From: Alistipes sp.
GTDB lineage: Bacteria; Bacteroidota; Bacteroidia; Bacteroidales; Rikenellaceae
DNA length: 64,000 nt
Direction of reading: 5' to 3'
Assembly (NCBI GenBank): GCA_017416915.1
Contig: JAFQAN010000006.1
Coordinates: forward strand, 1-64,000
The notes under the pieces were generated by a model. That model made no database searches. It saw nothing but the letters and a program-made list of their open reading frames with translations, and was not told the DNA's origin. This document shows positions 36,111 through 45,692 of the stretch, piece after piece (the first letter of the stretch is position 1; each line of letters begins with the position of its first letter). The position numbers and the translations under genes were made by a program.

Positions 36111-37325
36111 ATGAAAAATATATTGAAAACCATAATGTTGGGTGGCGTAGCGATGATGTCGCTGCTGTTCACGGCGTGTGATCAGCCCAACGTTAATGAC
36201 AAGGATAGCGAGTCGATACCGTCGATTAAGTATATCCGTCCTACCGACCCCGCAACGCAGGATCAGCTGCTTACGAGCGCTGCTATGGGCGACGTTATCG
36301 CCATCATCGGCGAGGGTCTTGAAGGCGTCGTATCGTTGAAGTTCAACGACATCGAGGCAGAGCTTAACCCCGCGCTCATCACGGCAAACTCTATCGTATG
36401 TTCGGTACCCGCGGTGATGCCTACCGAGATTACCAACACCATCACCCTTACCACGGGCGTCGGCAACGTCGTTGTCTATGACTTCGCCGTAGAGATTCCC
36501 AAGCCCTTCATCACAGGCGTAAACTGCGAGTGGGCAGCCCCAGGCAAGCAGATGGTACTTACGGGTCAGTACTTCTACCCCTTCACCGATACCAACACCT
36601 TCAACGTAACCTTCCCTGGTGGCGTTGCAGCCGAGGTTGTCGAGTTCACGGAGACATCGCTCACCGTAACCGTTCCCGAGTGCTTTATGGAGGGTGCTAT
36701 CTCTGTTGAGGGCGAGTATGGCGTAGGTCTCACGAAGTTCAACTACCGCGACTCGAAGGGTCTGTTCATCGACTTCGAGGATTTGTGGTGGGATGGTTGG
36801 AGCTACTCTGGCGCGTGGACACGCACCGACAGCAACTCGTTGTCTGGCAACTACGTAGAGTTCAACACCCCCGCATCGGATTGGAACTGGAACACCAACG
36901 GTGGCGCTCTGTTCTTCAACAACGTGCAGCCCGACGGCTCACGCAAGGTTGACCTCATCCCCGAGGGCGATAACCCCACGGACTACACCCTCAAATTCGA
37001 GGTTAAGATTAACACTTGGCAGGATTTGCACCTCTCGATGTGGTTCTCGGGCGTATATAACGAGTTTACGACCGACGGTCCTCAGGCACAGTACCACTGG
37101 GCTCCCTTCACCGAGGGCGTAACAGCTACCGAGGATTGGATTACCGTAAGCATACCTCTCTCAGCGTTCAAGACCAACAAGGAGGAGAATGCCAACGACC
37201 GCGTAGTGCTTCCTGGCGATATGGGTAACTTCTGCATCTTCTTCTTCGGTGGCGTGAAGGATGCTGCCAATGCAGGTACTCCTATCAGCTTCTATATGGA
37301 TAACCTTCGTCTTTCGAAGAACTAA
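36111..37325 (+). CDS. Surface glycan-binding lipoprotein with IPT/TIG domains
   Basis: A lipoprotein of 404 residues (lipobox LFTAC) of the kind placed after SusD. Two Ig-like IPT/TIG modules (about 35-125 and 128-215) lead to a C-terminal beta domain (about 220-404) with many exposed aromatics such as FEDLWWDGWSYSGAW, expected to bind the glycan. It ends in YMDNLRLSKN, similar to the end of the next protein (FDNMRLSLK), so the two share a related C-terminal binding domain. No catalytic motif is present. Confidence 0.85.
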   Translation: MKNILKTIMLGGVAMMSLLFTACDQPNVNDKDSESIPSIKYIRPTDPATQDQLLTSAAMGDVIAIIGEGLEGVVSLKFNDIEAELNPALITANSIVCSVPAVMPTEITNTITLTTGVGNVVVYDFAVEIPKPFITGVNCEWAAPGKQMVLTGQYFYPFTDTNTFNVTFPGGVAAEVVEFTETSLTVTVPECFMEGAISVEGEYGVGLTKFNYRDSKGLFIDFEDLWWDGWSYSGAWTRTDSNSLSGNYVEFNTPASDWNWNTNGGALFFNNVQPDGSRKVDLIPEGDNPTDYTLKFEVKINTWQDLHLSMWFSGVYNEFTTDGPQAQYHWAPFTEGVTATEDWITVSIPLSAFKTNKEENANDRVVLPGDMGNFCIFFFGGVKDAANAGTPISFYMDNLRLSKN

Positions 37326-37337
37326 AACTGAGAAGAT

Positions 37338-39815
37338 ATGATACGAAATATTTTTAGCAAGATAGCAATGCTCGTGGGTGTGGCAGCAGTGGCACTCACA
37401 GCGTGTACGGAGAACCAAAACGAGTTCCCGTGGGACAAGAGCGATGAGGATGCTACCACGTTGGAGGCATTCGGTCCCAAGGTGCAGCGCAATGGCGACC
37501 TGACCATCATCGGCAAGAACTTGCAGAATGTCGTAGCGGTGATCTTCCCCGAGGCTGTACGTGTCGAGGATTTCACCTTGGAGTCAAACGAGAAAATCGT
37601 CGTTAAGGTTCCCTACGAGGCTGAGGCAGGTAAGCTACAACTCGAATTGAAGGATAAGTCGGTTATCACATCTACCGCCGACCTTATCTTTGTGGACGTA
37701 TTTACCGCTCCTACTATCAATATGGGTGAGGGCGTTGAGTCGGTACGTGGTGGCGACCAGATTACAATCGAGGGCGACTACCTCTACAACGTGGCAACCA
37801 TTACCTTTATGTCGGGTGTCGATGTAGCTATCGACTCGGAGGCCGTAGTAGAGGTTACACGTAACCATATCAACGTGATTGTTCCCAATAACGCCGTTAC
37901 GGGTCAGATTAAGATTGCCGACGCCGATGGCGTCAACGTATATTCGACCAATGAGGTTGTTGTACGTCAGCCTGTCATCGAGAGCGTTAGCCCCACCACT
38001 ATCAAGGCGGGCGAGACTCTTACCATCAAGGGTAAGGATGTAGATCTTATCGAGACGGTTACCTTCGCTACGGACGTTGCGGTTAGCGACATCGAGGTTG
38101 TCGATGCCAAGACTATCAAGGTTGTCGTTCCCGCTACGGCTACCGACGGTGCTGTTAAGGGTACCTCGTTTGCAGGTGTCGAGACCGTTGCTCCCGACCC
38201 CATCACGCTCATCGGTCTTAGCGACATCAAGGTTGCTGCCGAGAGATTCAAGGTTGGCGAAGAGGTTACCATCACGGGTAACAACCTCGACTTGGTAACA
38301 TCACTCGCATTTGCGTCGGGCGTTGCTGCCGATATGCTTTACGACGTTGATACTAAGGCTATTACCACTACTATTCCCGCTACGGCTGTCGATGGTGCTA
38401 TCACCCTCTCGTTGGCTAACGGCACGACGGTAGATACCGAGGCTTTGACCCTTGTTAAGGCTGTTGTTACGGCAGTTACGCCTACCGAGCTTATGGCTGG
38501 CGAGCAGATTACCGTTAAGGGTACCGACCTCGACTTGGTTAAGGGTGTTAAGCTCAATGGCGCAGACCACGAGTTCACACTCTCGGGCGAGGACATCTTT
38601 ATCTCTACTACGAACACCTCGCAGAGTGGTCTTATCGTACTTACACAGGAGAATGGTGTTAAGGTAGAGCCTACCGAGACCATCTCGCTCACTTACGACT
38701 CATTGGTTATCGTTACCACAATGCAGGAGAGCTGCTCGGTGGGCGATGTTATGAGCATCGAGGGTTCTAACTTCTCGCTCGTCGAGAACGTCTTTATCGG
38801 TGGTCAGAAGGTTACCGCTTACAGCGAGCGTACCGACACCAAGCTCAGCTTCACCGTACCTGCAACCGTGGATACGGGTAGCTATCCTTTGGAGTTCTTG
38901 CTCTTCTCTGGCGACACCGAGTTCACGGCGCAGACCGTTGAGATTCGTGGCGCTATCGCCGAGATTGTCATCGCTGAGGGTCTCTCTCACGACCTGGCTT
39001 ACTCTTGGAGCAATGCTTGGCAGCTCTACGACGGTAGCGTATTTGCCAAAGTTCCGCGCACGGGTGCTACCCTGCACGTGGACTACACGCTCTCTACGGA
39101 GAACAACTACTGGCAGATTCAGCTCAACGACGCTACTTGGGCACAGCTTCCGAGCTTCCCCGGCAACGAGTATGGCGTTGTAGCTGTTGATGCAGGTACT
39201 ACATCGTATGCTCATCCTCTGACTACCGAGGATGTCGAGAAGTTGTATGCTACGGGTATTGTAATTGGTGGCTGCGGTCTTATCATCGAGCGCATCTACA
39301 TCACCTACGAGAACACCTCGGCAGAGCCTTACTACATCAGCGACGTTATGATTCTCGACTACGAGCAGCACGGCGACCACAATGCCGACTGGGATGGCTC
39401 GTGGGGCGTTCCTGCTGAGATTGTCAAGGAGGAGGGTAACGCCTACATCCGCACAACAGGCTCAGGTACAGGCTGGATTATGAACTGTAACCACCAGGCA
39501 AACTACGGCGAGGGCTACTTCCCCACGGTAAACTTCGACAACTACAACTTCAAGCTCGATGTTAAGATTGACGGCACTCCCGACATTGACCCCGCAACTA
39601 CCGCTTTGCAGGTTGTCCTCAACGGCTGGCAGTGGGTTAATGCAGGTATCCTGCCCTCAACTACCGATGGCAAGTGGGTAACCATCACTATCGACTGCGC
39701 CGCTCTCAACCTCACAGGCGAGTTCGACCTCTCAACAGGCGACCTCGGCTTGGCGTCAGGTACCGACATCGGCGCTGGCGTTGCATTCGACAATATGCGT
39801 CTATCACTCAAATAG
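37338..39815 (+). CDS. Large multi-IPT/TIG surface glycan-binding lipoprotein
   Basis: A lipoprotein of 825 residues (lipobox ALTAC). About six consecutive IPT/TIG modules fill residues 35-545, each with a phrase like GxxITIxGxNLxxV, for example GGDQITIEGDYL, AGETLTIKGKDV and AGEQITVKGTDL. They form a stalk. The C-terminal region (about 550-825) is an aromatic-rich beta domain (YSWSNAWQLYDG, NADWDGSWGVP) likely to hold the glycan. It is probably the long arm that captures mannan away from the cell. Codon use in the repeats is similar between modules, which fits recent internal duplication. Confidence 0.85.
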   Translation: MIRNIFSKIAMLVGVAAVALTACTENQNEFPWDKSDEDATTLEAFGPKVQRNGDLTIIGKNLQNVVAVIFPEAVRVEDFTLESNEKIVVKVPYEAEAGKLQLELKDKSVITSTADLIFVDVFTAPTINMGEGVESVRGGDQITIEGDYLYNVATITFMSGVDVAIDSEAVVEVTRNHINVIVPNNAVTGQIKIADADGVNVYSTNEVVVRQPVIESVSPTTIKAGETLTIKGKDVDLIETVTFATDVAVSDIEVVDAKTIKVVVPATATDGAVKGTSFAGVETVAPDPITLIGLSDIKVAAERFKVGEEVTITGNNLDLVTSLAFASGVAADMLYDVDTKAITTTIPATAVDGAITLSLANGTTVDTEALTLVKAVVTAVTPTELMAGEQITVKGTDLDLVKGVKLNGADHEFTLSGEDIFISTTNTSQSGLIVLTQENGVKVEPTETISLTYDSLVIVTTMQESCSVGDVMSIEGSNFSLVENVFIGGQKVTAYSERTDTKLSFTVPATVDTGSYPLEFLLFSGDTEFTAQTVEIRGAIAEIVIAEGLSHDLAYSWSNAWQLYDGSVFAKVPRTGATLHVDYTLSTENNYWQIQLNDATWAQLPSFPGNEYGVVAVDAGTTSYAHPLTTEDVEKLYATGIVIGGCGLIIERIYITYENTSAEPYYISDVMILDYEQHGDHNADWDGSWGVPAEIVKEEGNAYIRTTGSGTGWIMNCNHQANYGEGYFPTVNFDNYNFKLDVKIDGTPDIDPATTALQVVLNGWQWVNAGILPSTTDGKWVTITIDCAALNLTGEFDLSTGDLGLASGTDIGAGVAFDNMRLSLK

Positions 39816-39877
39816 TGTGAATCTTTGGATAGCGGGGGCTGACTACCGCCGCTATCCCCAACCAAAAGAGATTAATT

Positions 39878-41263
39878 ATGAAACTACTCAAAAGTTTATC
39901 GCTGTTGCTGCTTGTAACAGTCGTGATGGCTTGTGCTGAGGAGGAGCCTATCGGCACTTCGGAGATAAACCCCGAGGTAACGTCGTCATCGTTCACATCG
40001 GGCGCAACGGATCTATCGTTAGAGCCGTTCGAGATAAAGCTACTCTTCAACCGCGCCGTTGTAGAGGGCGATATGAGCAAGATTACGCTCAGCCCCGCTA
40101 AGGCGTTGGAGACATCGGTGCAGAATACATCGCTACGCATCGCCATTACAGAGGAGTTGGACTACGAGACCGACTACACGCTACGCATCGCTGCGGGCGC
40201 ACTGCTCGACAAAAGCACATCGGGCGAGAACGTGGAGTACACCATCCACTTCCGCACCAAGGATAAGCCCTACACACCCCCCACCGACCCTACCACAACA
40301 CTCGTGATGCCCAACGCTATGCCCGCCGCACAGCGCATCTACGACTATCTGTGGGAGTCGTATGGCGAGAAGTGTCTGTCGGGTGCTATGGCAAAGGTAG
40401 CGTGGAACATCGACGAGGCGCAGTGGGTATATAACAACACGGGCAAGTGGCCAGCGATGGCAACCTTCGACTACATACACCTCGACTACTCGCCAACAAA
40501 CTGGATAGACTATACCAACACTGCCGTAGCCGAAGATTGGTGGGAGGCAGGCGGCATCGTCTCGGCGGGCTGGCACTGGAACGTGCCTGTGAGCGAGGGG
40601 TCTTCGACACACGCCTTCTACACCGACAACAACAGCTTCTCCGTAAAGCGCGCCCTTAGAGAGGGTACGTGGGAGAACGAGGTGATGAAGAGCGACCTTG
40701 CCGAGATGGCAGATATGCTTCTGCTGCTCCAAGATAAGGGTATTCCCGTGGTATGGCGTCCACTACACGAGGCTGCAGGCAACATCTACGAGCCGTGGCA
40801 CGGCACAGCGTGGTTCTGGTGGGGTAACGATGGCGCGGAGGCCTACCGAGAGTTGTGGCGCACGATGTTCGACTACTTCGTCGAGCGCGGTATCAACAAC
40901 CTGATATGGGTGTGGACCACACAGCTCAACGATATGGAGTTCTACCCTGGCGACGAGTATGTCGATATGGTCAGCCGCGACATTTACAACGTAACGAACG
41001 CCTCGGAGTACCCCAATCAGTGGCAGAGCGTAGCGCAACACTTCCCGCACAAGATGATTACGCTTAGCGAGATGGGCAACGTGGCATACATCGGCGATCA
41101 GTTAGATGCAGGTGCTATGTGGAGCTACTTTATGCCGTGGTACGACAACAATAACAACTTCACGGCAGCATATAAGCATATGCACGCCGACATAGCGTGG
41201 TGGCGCAAAGCCTTCGAGGATAGCCGCGTCATTAGCCGCGATGAGCTACCGTCGTTCAAATAA
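39878..41263 (+). CDS. GH26 beta-mannanase lipoprotein with an N-terminal Ig-like domain
   Basis: A surface lipoprotein of 461 residues (lipobox VVMAC, Cys19). An Ig-like domain of the bacterial Big_5 type (about 40-128) precedes the GH26 catalytic domain (about 143-461). Acid/base Glu298 lies in WRPLHEAAGNIY and nucleophile Glu398 in MITLSEMGN; WFWWGNDG is the usual aromatic region. It precedes GH130, symporter and epimerase genes, the same four-gene order known for the Bacteroides fragilis mannan pathway. Likely role: releases mannobiose or short oligomers. Confidence 0.92.
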   Translation: MKLLKSLSLLLLVTVVMACAEEEPIGTSEINPEVTSSSFTSGATDLSLEPFEIKLLFNRAVVEGDMSKITLSPAKALETSVQNTSLRIAITEELDYETDYTLRIAAGALLDKSTSGENVEYTIHFRTKDKPYTPPTDPTTTLVMPNAMPAAQRIYDYLWESYGEKCLSGAMAKVAWNIDEAQWVYNNTGKWPAMATFDYIHLDYSPTNWIDYTNTAVAEDWWEAGGIVSAGWHWNVPVSEGSSTHAFYTDNNSFSVKRALREGTWENEVMKSDLAEMADMLLLLQDKGIPVVWRPLHEAAGNIYEPWHGTAWFWWGNDGAEAYRELWRTMFDYFVERGINNLIWVWTTQLNDMEFYPGDEYVDMVSRDIYNVTNASEYPNQWQSVAQHFPHKMITLSEMGNVAYIGDQLDAGAMWSYFMPWYDNNNNFTAAYKHMHADIAWWRKAFEDSRVISRDELPSFK

Positions 41264-41303
41264 CGAAACAGCTTGATAACCAATAATTAGCAATCCCAAT
41301 ACA

Positions 41304-42470
41304 ATGGCAACATTTCATCAAAAGCTACAACACTTAAAGCGCAACCACGAAGATTTGTTGGCGCGTCGCAACCGCCGTGTGGAGCATACCAACGGCATAT
41401 ACTATCGCTACGAATACCCCGTCATCGAGGCAGAACACGTACCCTTGGAGTGGCGCTACGACTTCGACGAGCACACCAACCCCTACCTTATGGAGCGTAT
41501 CGGCGTAAACGCAGCCTTCAACGCAGGTGCCATTAAGCTCGATGGACGCTACCTTATGGTTGTGCGTGTCGAGGGCAACGACCGCAAGTCGTTCTTCGCC
41601 GTGGCAGAGAGTCCCAATGGCACTGACAACTGGCGCTTCTGGGAGCATCCCGTAATTATGCCCGAGTGGGGTGAGCCTGCTACGAACGTCTATGATATGC
41701 GCCTCACACAGCACGAGGACGGCTGGATTTATGGCATCTTCTGCGTCGAGCGCAAAGACCACACACAGCCCAACGACCTCTCGGCAGCTACCGCCTCGGC
41801 AGGTATCGCCCGCACCAAGGACCTTATCACGTGGGAGCGCCTTGCCGACCTCAAATCCGATAGCCAGCAGCGCAACGTGGTGCTGCACCCCGAATTTGTG
41901 GATGGCAAATACGCCCTCTACACACGTCCTGCCGATGGCTTCATCGAGACGGGCAGCGGCGGCGGCATTGGCTGGGCTTTGGTCGATGACATTACGTGTG
42001 CCGAGGTACACGACGAGAAGATTATCGACGCCCGTGCCTACCACACCATCAAGGAGGTAAAGAATGGCGAGGGTCCGCACCCCATACGTACCGAGCAGGG
42101 CTGGTTGCACCTGGCACACGGCGTGAGAAACTGCGCGTGGGGTCTGCGCTACGTCCTCTATATGTATATGACGGCGTTGGACGACCCTACACGTGTTATC
42201 GCCGCCCCCGCAGGCTTCTTTATGGCGCCCGAGGATGACGAGTACATCGGCGATGTGGGCAACGTACTCTTCTCGAATGGCTGGATTAAGGATGACGACG
42301 GCAGAGTACTTATATACTACGCCTCGGCAGATAAGCGTATGCACGTTGCCGAATCGACGGTTGAGCGCTTGGTAGATTACTGCCTCTCGACACCCGAGGA
42401 TGGTCTTCGTACGGCGGAGTCGGTGGCTGCCATATGCCGCCTTATTGACAAAAACAAAAACTTGAAATAG
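41304..42470 (+). CDS. GH130 4-O-beta-D-mannosyl-D-glucose phosphorylase
   Basis: A cytoplasmic enzyme of 388 residues without a signal peptide. It uses phosphate to split beta-1,4-mannosyl-glucose into mannose 1-phosphate and glucose. The N-terminal part [40 protein letters not shown] and [17 protein letters not shown] match the GH130_1 group, as does the length. The general acid Asp is expected in VYDMRL. It is followed eight bases later by the symporter and then the epimerase, which makes its substrate. A mannobiose phosphorylase activity (GH130_2) is less likely given the epimerase. Confidence 0.92.
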   Translation: MATFHQKLQHLKRNHEDLLARRNRRVEHTNGIYYRYEYPVIEAEHVPLEWRYDFDEHTNPYLMERIGVNAAFNAGAIKLDGRYLMVVRVEGNDRKSFFAVAESPNGTDNWRFWEHPVIMPEWGEPATNVYDMRLTQHEDGWIYGIFCVERKDHTQPNDLSAATASAGIARTKDLITWERLADLKSDSQQRNVVLHPEFVDGKYALYTRPADGFIETGSGGGIGWALVDDITCAEVHDEKIIDARAYHTIKEVKNGEGPHPIRTEQGWLHLAHGVRNCAWGLRYVLYMYMTALDDPTRVIAAPAGFFMAPEDDEYIGDVGNVLFSNGWIKDDDGRVLIYYASADKRMHVAESTVERLVDYCLSTPEDGLRTAESVAAICRLIDKNKNLK

Positions 42471-42478
42471 AGACTGTT

Positions 42479-44071
42479 ATGGCAAAGCTACGAGAAAAGA
42501 TAGGTTACGGCTTCGGCGACTTCTCATCGTCGATGTTCTGGAAGATATTTATGTACTACATAATGTTCTTCTATACGCAGGTCTTCGGACTGACGTTGGA
42601 GGACGCAACGCTGCTTATCCTTGTTACCAAGATGTGGGATGCCATCAGCGACCCACTTATGGGCGTTATCGCGGACCGCACCTCGACACGTTGGGGTAAG
42701 TATCGCCCCTATCTGCTCTGGATAGCCCTCCCCTTTGCCGTATGCGGTGTGCTTACCTTTACTACGCCTACGTTCGGCTACGGCGGTAAGTTAGTTTGGG
42801 CGTACTGTACCTACGTGATGATGATGACCGTATATACGGCCATCAACGTACCCTACGGCGCCATGCTCGGCGTGATGTCGGCAGATGGCAAGGAGCGCAA
42901 CGTCTTCTCGTCGTACCGTATGTTCTTCGCCTATGCAGGTAGCTTCGTGTCGCTGATGATATTTGGTCCGCTGTGCAACCTGTTTAGCACCAACAACGCC
43001 ACAAGCACAGATGGCAATATACAGCTCTCTACCGACCCTGCCGCTTGGCAGACAACGATGATTGTCATCGGCGCGATATGCCTCTTCTTCTTCCTTATGT
43101 GCTTCTTCCTCACGCGCGAGAGGGTTAAGACGGTTGTAAACAACGAGCAACATTCGAGCATCGGTCGCGACCTCAAACTTCTGGTGCGCAACGCCCCGTG
43201 GTGGATACTTCTCGGCGTATCATTGGCGGTTGTGATGTTCAACTCGATACGTGGCGGTGTCGCAGCGTACTACTTCTCGGACTACATCGGCAACGATAGC
43301 TTTATGGGCGCTCTCTTTGGTGCAAATATCTTCCTTACGTGTACCATCTTCCTCACCATTGGCGAGGTCGCCAATATGGTGGGTGTGGCTCTCGCCGTAC
43401 CCCTTGCCAAACGTCTGGGTAAGAAGTGGGCATACATCTGGTCGATATTGGTTGTGGCACTCTTCACCGCACTCTTCTACTTCATACCCTCGACGGGTGC
43501 TATGAGCTACTGGCTGATACTGCTCCTGCAAGTTGTCATCTCGGTTGCTGCGGGCGTTACACTGCCTCTGGTATGGTCGATGTTTGCCGATGTCGCCGAC
43601 TACTCGGAGCATAAGAACGGCACAGGCTCGGTAGGTCTTATCTTCTCGTCATCGTCGATGGCGCAGAAGTTCGGTGCAGCCTTTGGCTCGTTGGTTATCG
43701 GCTGGCTGCTGCTATCGTTCAACTACGTCGTACCCGAGGATGCCAAGCGATACACCGAGGGTGAGGTTAAGCAGGCGCGCGAGGTGCTTATGGCACAAGA
43801 CCAGATGCCTAAGTATGAGTTCGGTGTGCAGCACGACAGCGGCGCGGTGATTAACATCACACTCGAAAAGCAGGCCGACGGCACCATTACGGAGAGCTAC
43901 TCTACGGTGCAGAGCGAGACGGCAATCGACGGCTTGAAGTCGCTCATAAGCTGGATACCCGCCCTTGCGGCACTGCTTGGCGCACTTATAATGCTGCTCT
44001 ACCCGCTCGGCGAGAAGCGTATGGAGGGCATACGTGCAGAACTGAAACTAAAACGTGAGATTGATGAATAA
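42479..44071 (+). CDS. GPH-family glycoside:cation symporter
   Basis: An inner membrane protein of 530 residues with about twelve helices, of the glycoside-pentoside-hexuronide family within the major facilitator superfamily. The N-terminal KIGYGFGDFSSSMFW and WDAISDPLMGVIADRT are signature stretches. A periplasmic or cytoplasmic loop near 435-490 is unusually long for the family. It most likely brings mannobiose or small manno-oligosaccharides into the cytoplasm with Na+ or H+. It overlaps the epimerase gene by eight bases. Confidence 0.9.
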   Translation: MAKLREKIGYGFGDFSSSMFWKIFMYYIMFFYTQVFGLTLEDATLLILVTKMWDAISDPLMGVIADRTSTRWGKYRPYLLWIALPFAVCGVLTFTTPTFGYGGKLVWAYCTYVMMMTVYTAINVPYGAMLGVMSADGKERNVFSSYRMFFAYAGSFVSLMIFGPLCNLFSTNNATSTDGNIQLSTDPAAWQTTMIVIGAICLFFFLMCFFLTRERVKTVVNNEQHSSIGRDLKLLVRNAPWWILLGVSLAVVMFNSIRGGVAAYYFSDYIGNDSFMGALFGANIFLTCTIFLTIGEVANMVGVALAVPLAKRLGKKWAYIWSILVVALFTALFYFIPSTGAMSYWLILLLQVVISVAAGVTLPLVWSMFADVADYSEHKNGTGSVGLIFSSSSMAQKFGAAFGSLVIGWLLLSFNYVVPEDAKRYTEGEVKQAREVLMAQDQMPKYEFGVQHDSGAVINITLEKQADGTITESYSTVQSETAIDGLKSLISWIPALAALLGALIMLLYPLGEKRMEGIRAELKLKREIDE

Positions 44072-45251
44072 CGCAGATAAGATACTTAGCAAGATGTTGT
44101 CCACGTTGGAGGACAACATCTTGCGTTTTTGGCTCGACAAGATGATTGACCGCGAGCAGGGTGGCTTCTACGGTCGTATGCGCGCCGACGGTGTTGTAGA
44201 GAGAGATGCCCCAAAGGGTGCTATCCTCACGGGACGCATACTATGGAGCATGTCGGCGGCATACCGCATCACGCACAACCCCGAATACCTGGATGCCGCA
44301 ACACACGCCAAGCGCTTCCTTCTCGACAAGCTCTACGACAAGGAGTTTGGTGGCGTATATTGGTCGGTCGAGGCGGACGGCACACCCCTCGACACGAAGA
44401 AGCAGTTTTACGCCCTCGGCTTCGCCATCTACGGTCTCTCGGAGTATGTGCGTGCTACGGGCGATGAGGAGGCACTGAGCTACGCTATACGCCTCTACGA
44501 CGCTATCGAGGAGCATAGCCACGACCGTCGCTACGGCGGATATATCGAGGCCACAACGCGCCAGTGGGGCGAGATAGAGGATATGCGCCTCTCAACAAAA
44601 GACCGCAACGACCGCAAGTCGATGAATACACATCTGCACATCATCGAGCCTTACGCCAACCTACTGCGTGTATGGCGTAGCGACGAACTTGTGGAGAGCG
44701 TCTGCGGGCTGTTGGACACCTTCGAGAAGCATATCATCGACTCAGAGACCTCGCACCTACGCCTCTTCTTCGACGACGAGTGGCAGTCGCAGAGCGATAT
44801 GGTCTCGTACGGACACGACATCGAGGCTGCGTGGCTGCTTATCGAGGCGGCACAGGTGGTCGGCGACGAGGCACTTATCGACCACTTTGGCAGGATAGCA
44901 CAGCGCATCGCCGCTGCCGCCGCGGAGGGTCTTAACGCCGATGGCTCAATGAGTTACGAATACACCCCGTCGAGTGGTGAGCGCGACGATGACCGCCACT
45001 GGTGGGTGCAGGCAGAGAGTGTCGTGGGCTACTACTATATGTGGCATCTGTTTGGCGACACGGAGGCTCTTGCGCGCGCTACGGCGGCGTGGGAGTATAT
45101 CGAGCGTGAGATTATCGACCGCGAGGGCGGCGAGTGGTGGTGGAGCCGCAAGGCGGACGGCTCAATTAACCGTACAGACGATAAGGCGGGCTTCTGGAAG
45201 TGTCCCTACCACAACTCGCGAATGTGTATCGAACTGCTGCAAACGATGTAA
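44064..45251 (+). CDS. Mannobiose/cellobiose 2-epimerase
   Basis: A cytoplasmic (alpha/alpha)6-barrel enzyme (395 residues) of the N-acylglucosamine 2-epimerase family, cellobiose 2-epimerase group. It inverts C2 of the reducing-end sugar: beta-1,4-mannobiose becomes mannosyl-glucose, the GH130 substrate. SMNTHLHIIEPYANLLRVW, YGHDIEAAWLL, WWVQAESVVGYYYMW and KCPYHNSRMC contain the conserved His and Arg/Trp residues. ATG 44064 lies within the end of the symporter gene (8-base overlap), showing translational coupling. It is the last gene of the mannan operon and is followed by a terminator. Confidence 0.93.
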   Translation: MNNADKILSKMLSTLEDNILRFWLDKMIDREQGGFYGRMRADGVVERDAPKGAILTGRILWSMSAAYRITHNPEYLDAATHAKRFLLDKLYDKEFGGVYWSVEADGTPLDTKKQFYALGFAIYGLSEYVRATGDEEALSYAIRLYDAIEEHSHDRRYGGYIEATTRQWGEIEDMRLSTKDRNDRKSMNTHLHIIEPYANLLRVWRSDELVESVCGLLDTFEKHIIDSETSHLRLFFDDEWQSQSDMVSYGHDIEAAWLLIEAAQVVGDEALIDHFGRIAQRIAAAAAEGLNADGSMSYEYTPSSGERDDDRHWWVQAESVVGYYYMWHLFGDTEALARATAAWEYIEREIIDREGGEWWWSRKADGSINRTDDKAGFWKCPYHNSRMCIELLQTM

Positions 45252-45317
45252 CCTACACATAGAGAGGGTGTTCGATAAATTCACACCAATACCTTGCTCC
45301 AAAGAGGGCACTGTTTT

Positions 45318-45374
45318 AGGGGTAAGATGGACTTATGATTTTTTAATCAAAGCTACATCTTACCCCCTTTTATT
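45318..45374 (+). terminator. Terminator of the mannan operon
   Basis: AGGGGTAAGATG (45318-45329) pairs with CATCTTACCCCCT (45356-45368), followed by TTTTATTT. The loop of about 26 bases is itself AT-rich. Confidence 0.75.
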
Positions 45375-45504
45375 TCGCACATTGTTGAGCGACAAATAAG
45401 ATTTTTGCTGAATGGGCATAGTAGAGGCTTCTTTCTCGGCAAATTTTATCTATGCATCTATAAATCAAGGCGTTACACCCGCACAACAAACAACACTCAT
45501 AACT

Positions 45505-45567
45505 CGCTGATAATCAATATGTTGAAAAATTGACATTTTAGGCTGTATTTTATCCGCTGATAATCAA
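45505..45567 (+). repeat. Two direct copies of CGCTGATAATCAA
   Basis: The 13-mer occurs at 45505-45517 and 45555-45567, 50 bases apart (about five helical turns), and a third partial copy (CGCTGAAAAATTATC) follows near 45585. They lie upstream of the promoter at 45610 and could be protein-binding sites; this is speculative. The rest of 45375-45609 shows nothing else. Confidence 0.45.
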
Positions 45568-45609
45568 CAATTTAAGACAGACAACGCTGAAAAATTATCT
45601 GCTAAAAAA

Positions 45610-45641
45610 TTTGGTAAAGGCTCTATCCGTAAGTAACTTTG
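45610..45641 (+). promoter_or_regulatory. Promoter of the outer membrane three-gene operon
   Basis: TTTG (45610-45613), 20 bases, TAACTTTG (45634-45641): exact consensus. Leader of about 45 bases before ATG 45693. Confidence 0.75.
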
Positions 45642-45692
45642 CAGAAGAAAACAGGAGAGTTTTTATCATACGAACTATAAACTTTCTATTCG

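Noticed and set aside
45400-45690. Replication origin because of AT-richness and repeated 13-mers
   Set aside because: No DnaA-box cluster (TTATCCACA) and no dnaA, dnaN or gidA gene nearby.
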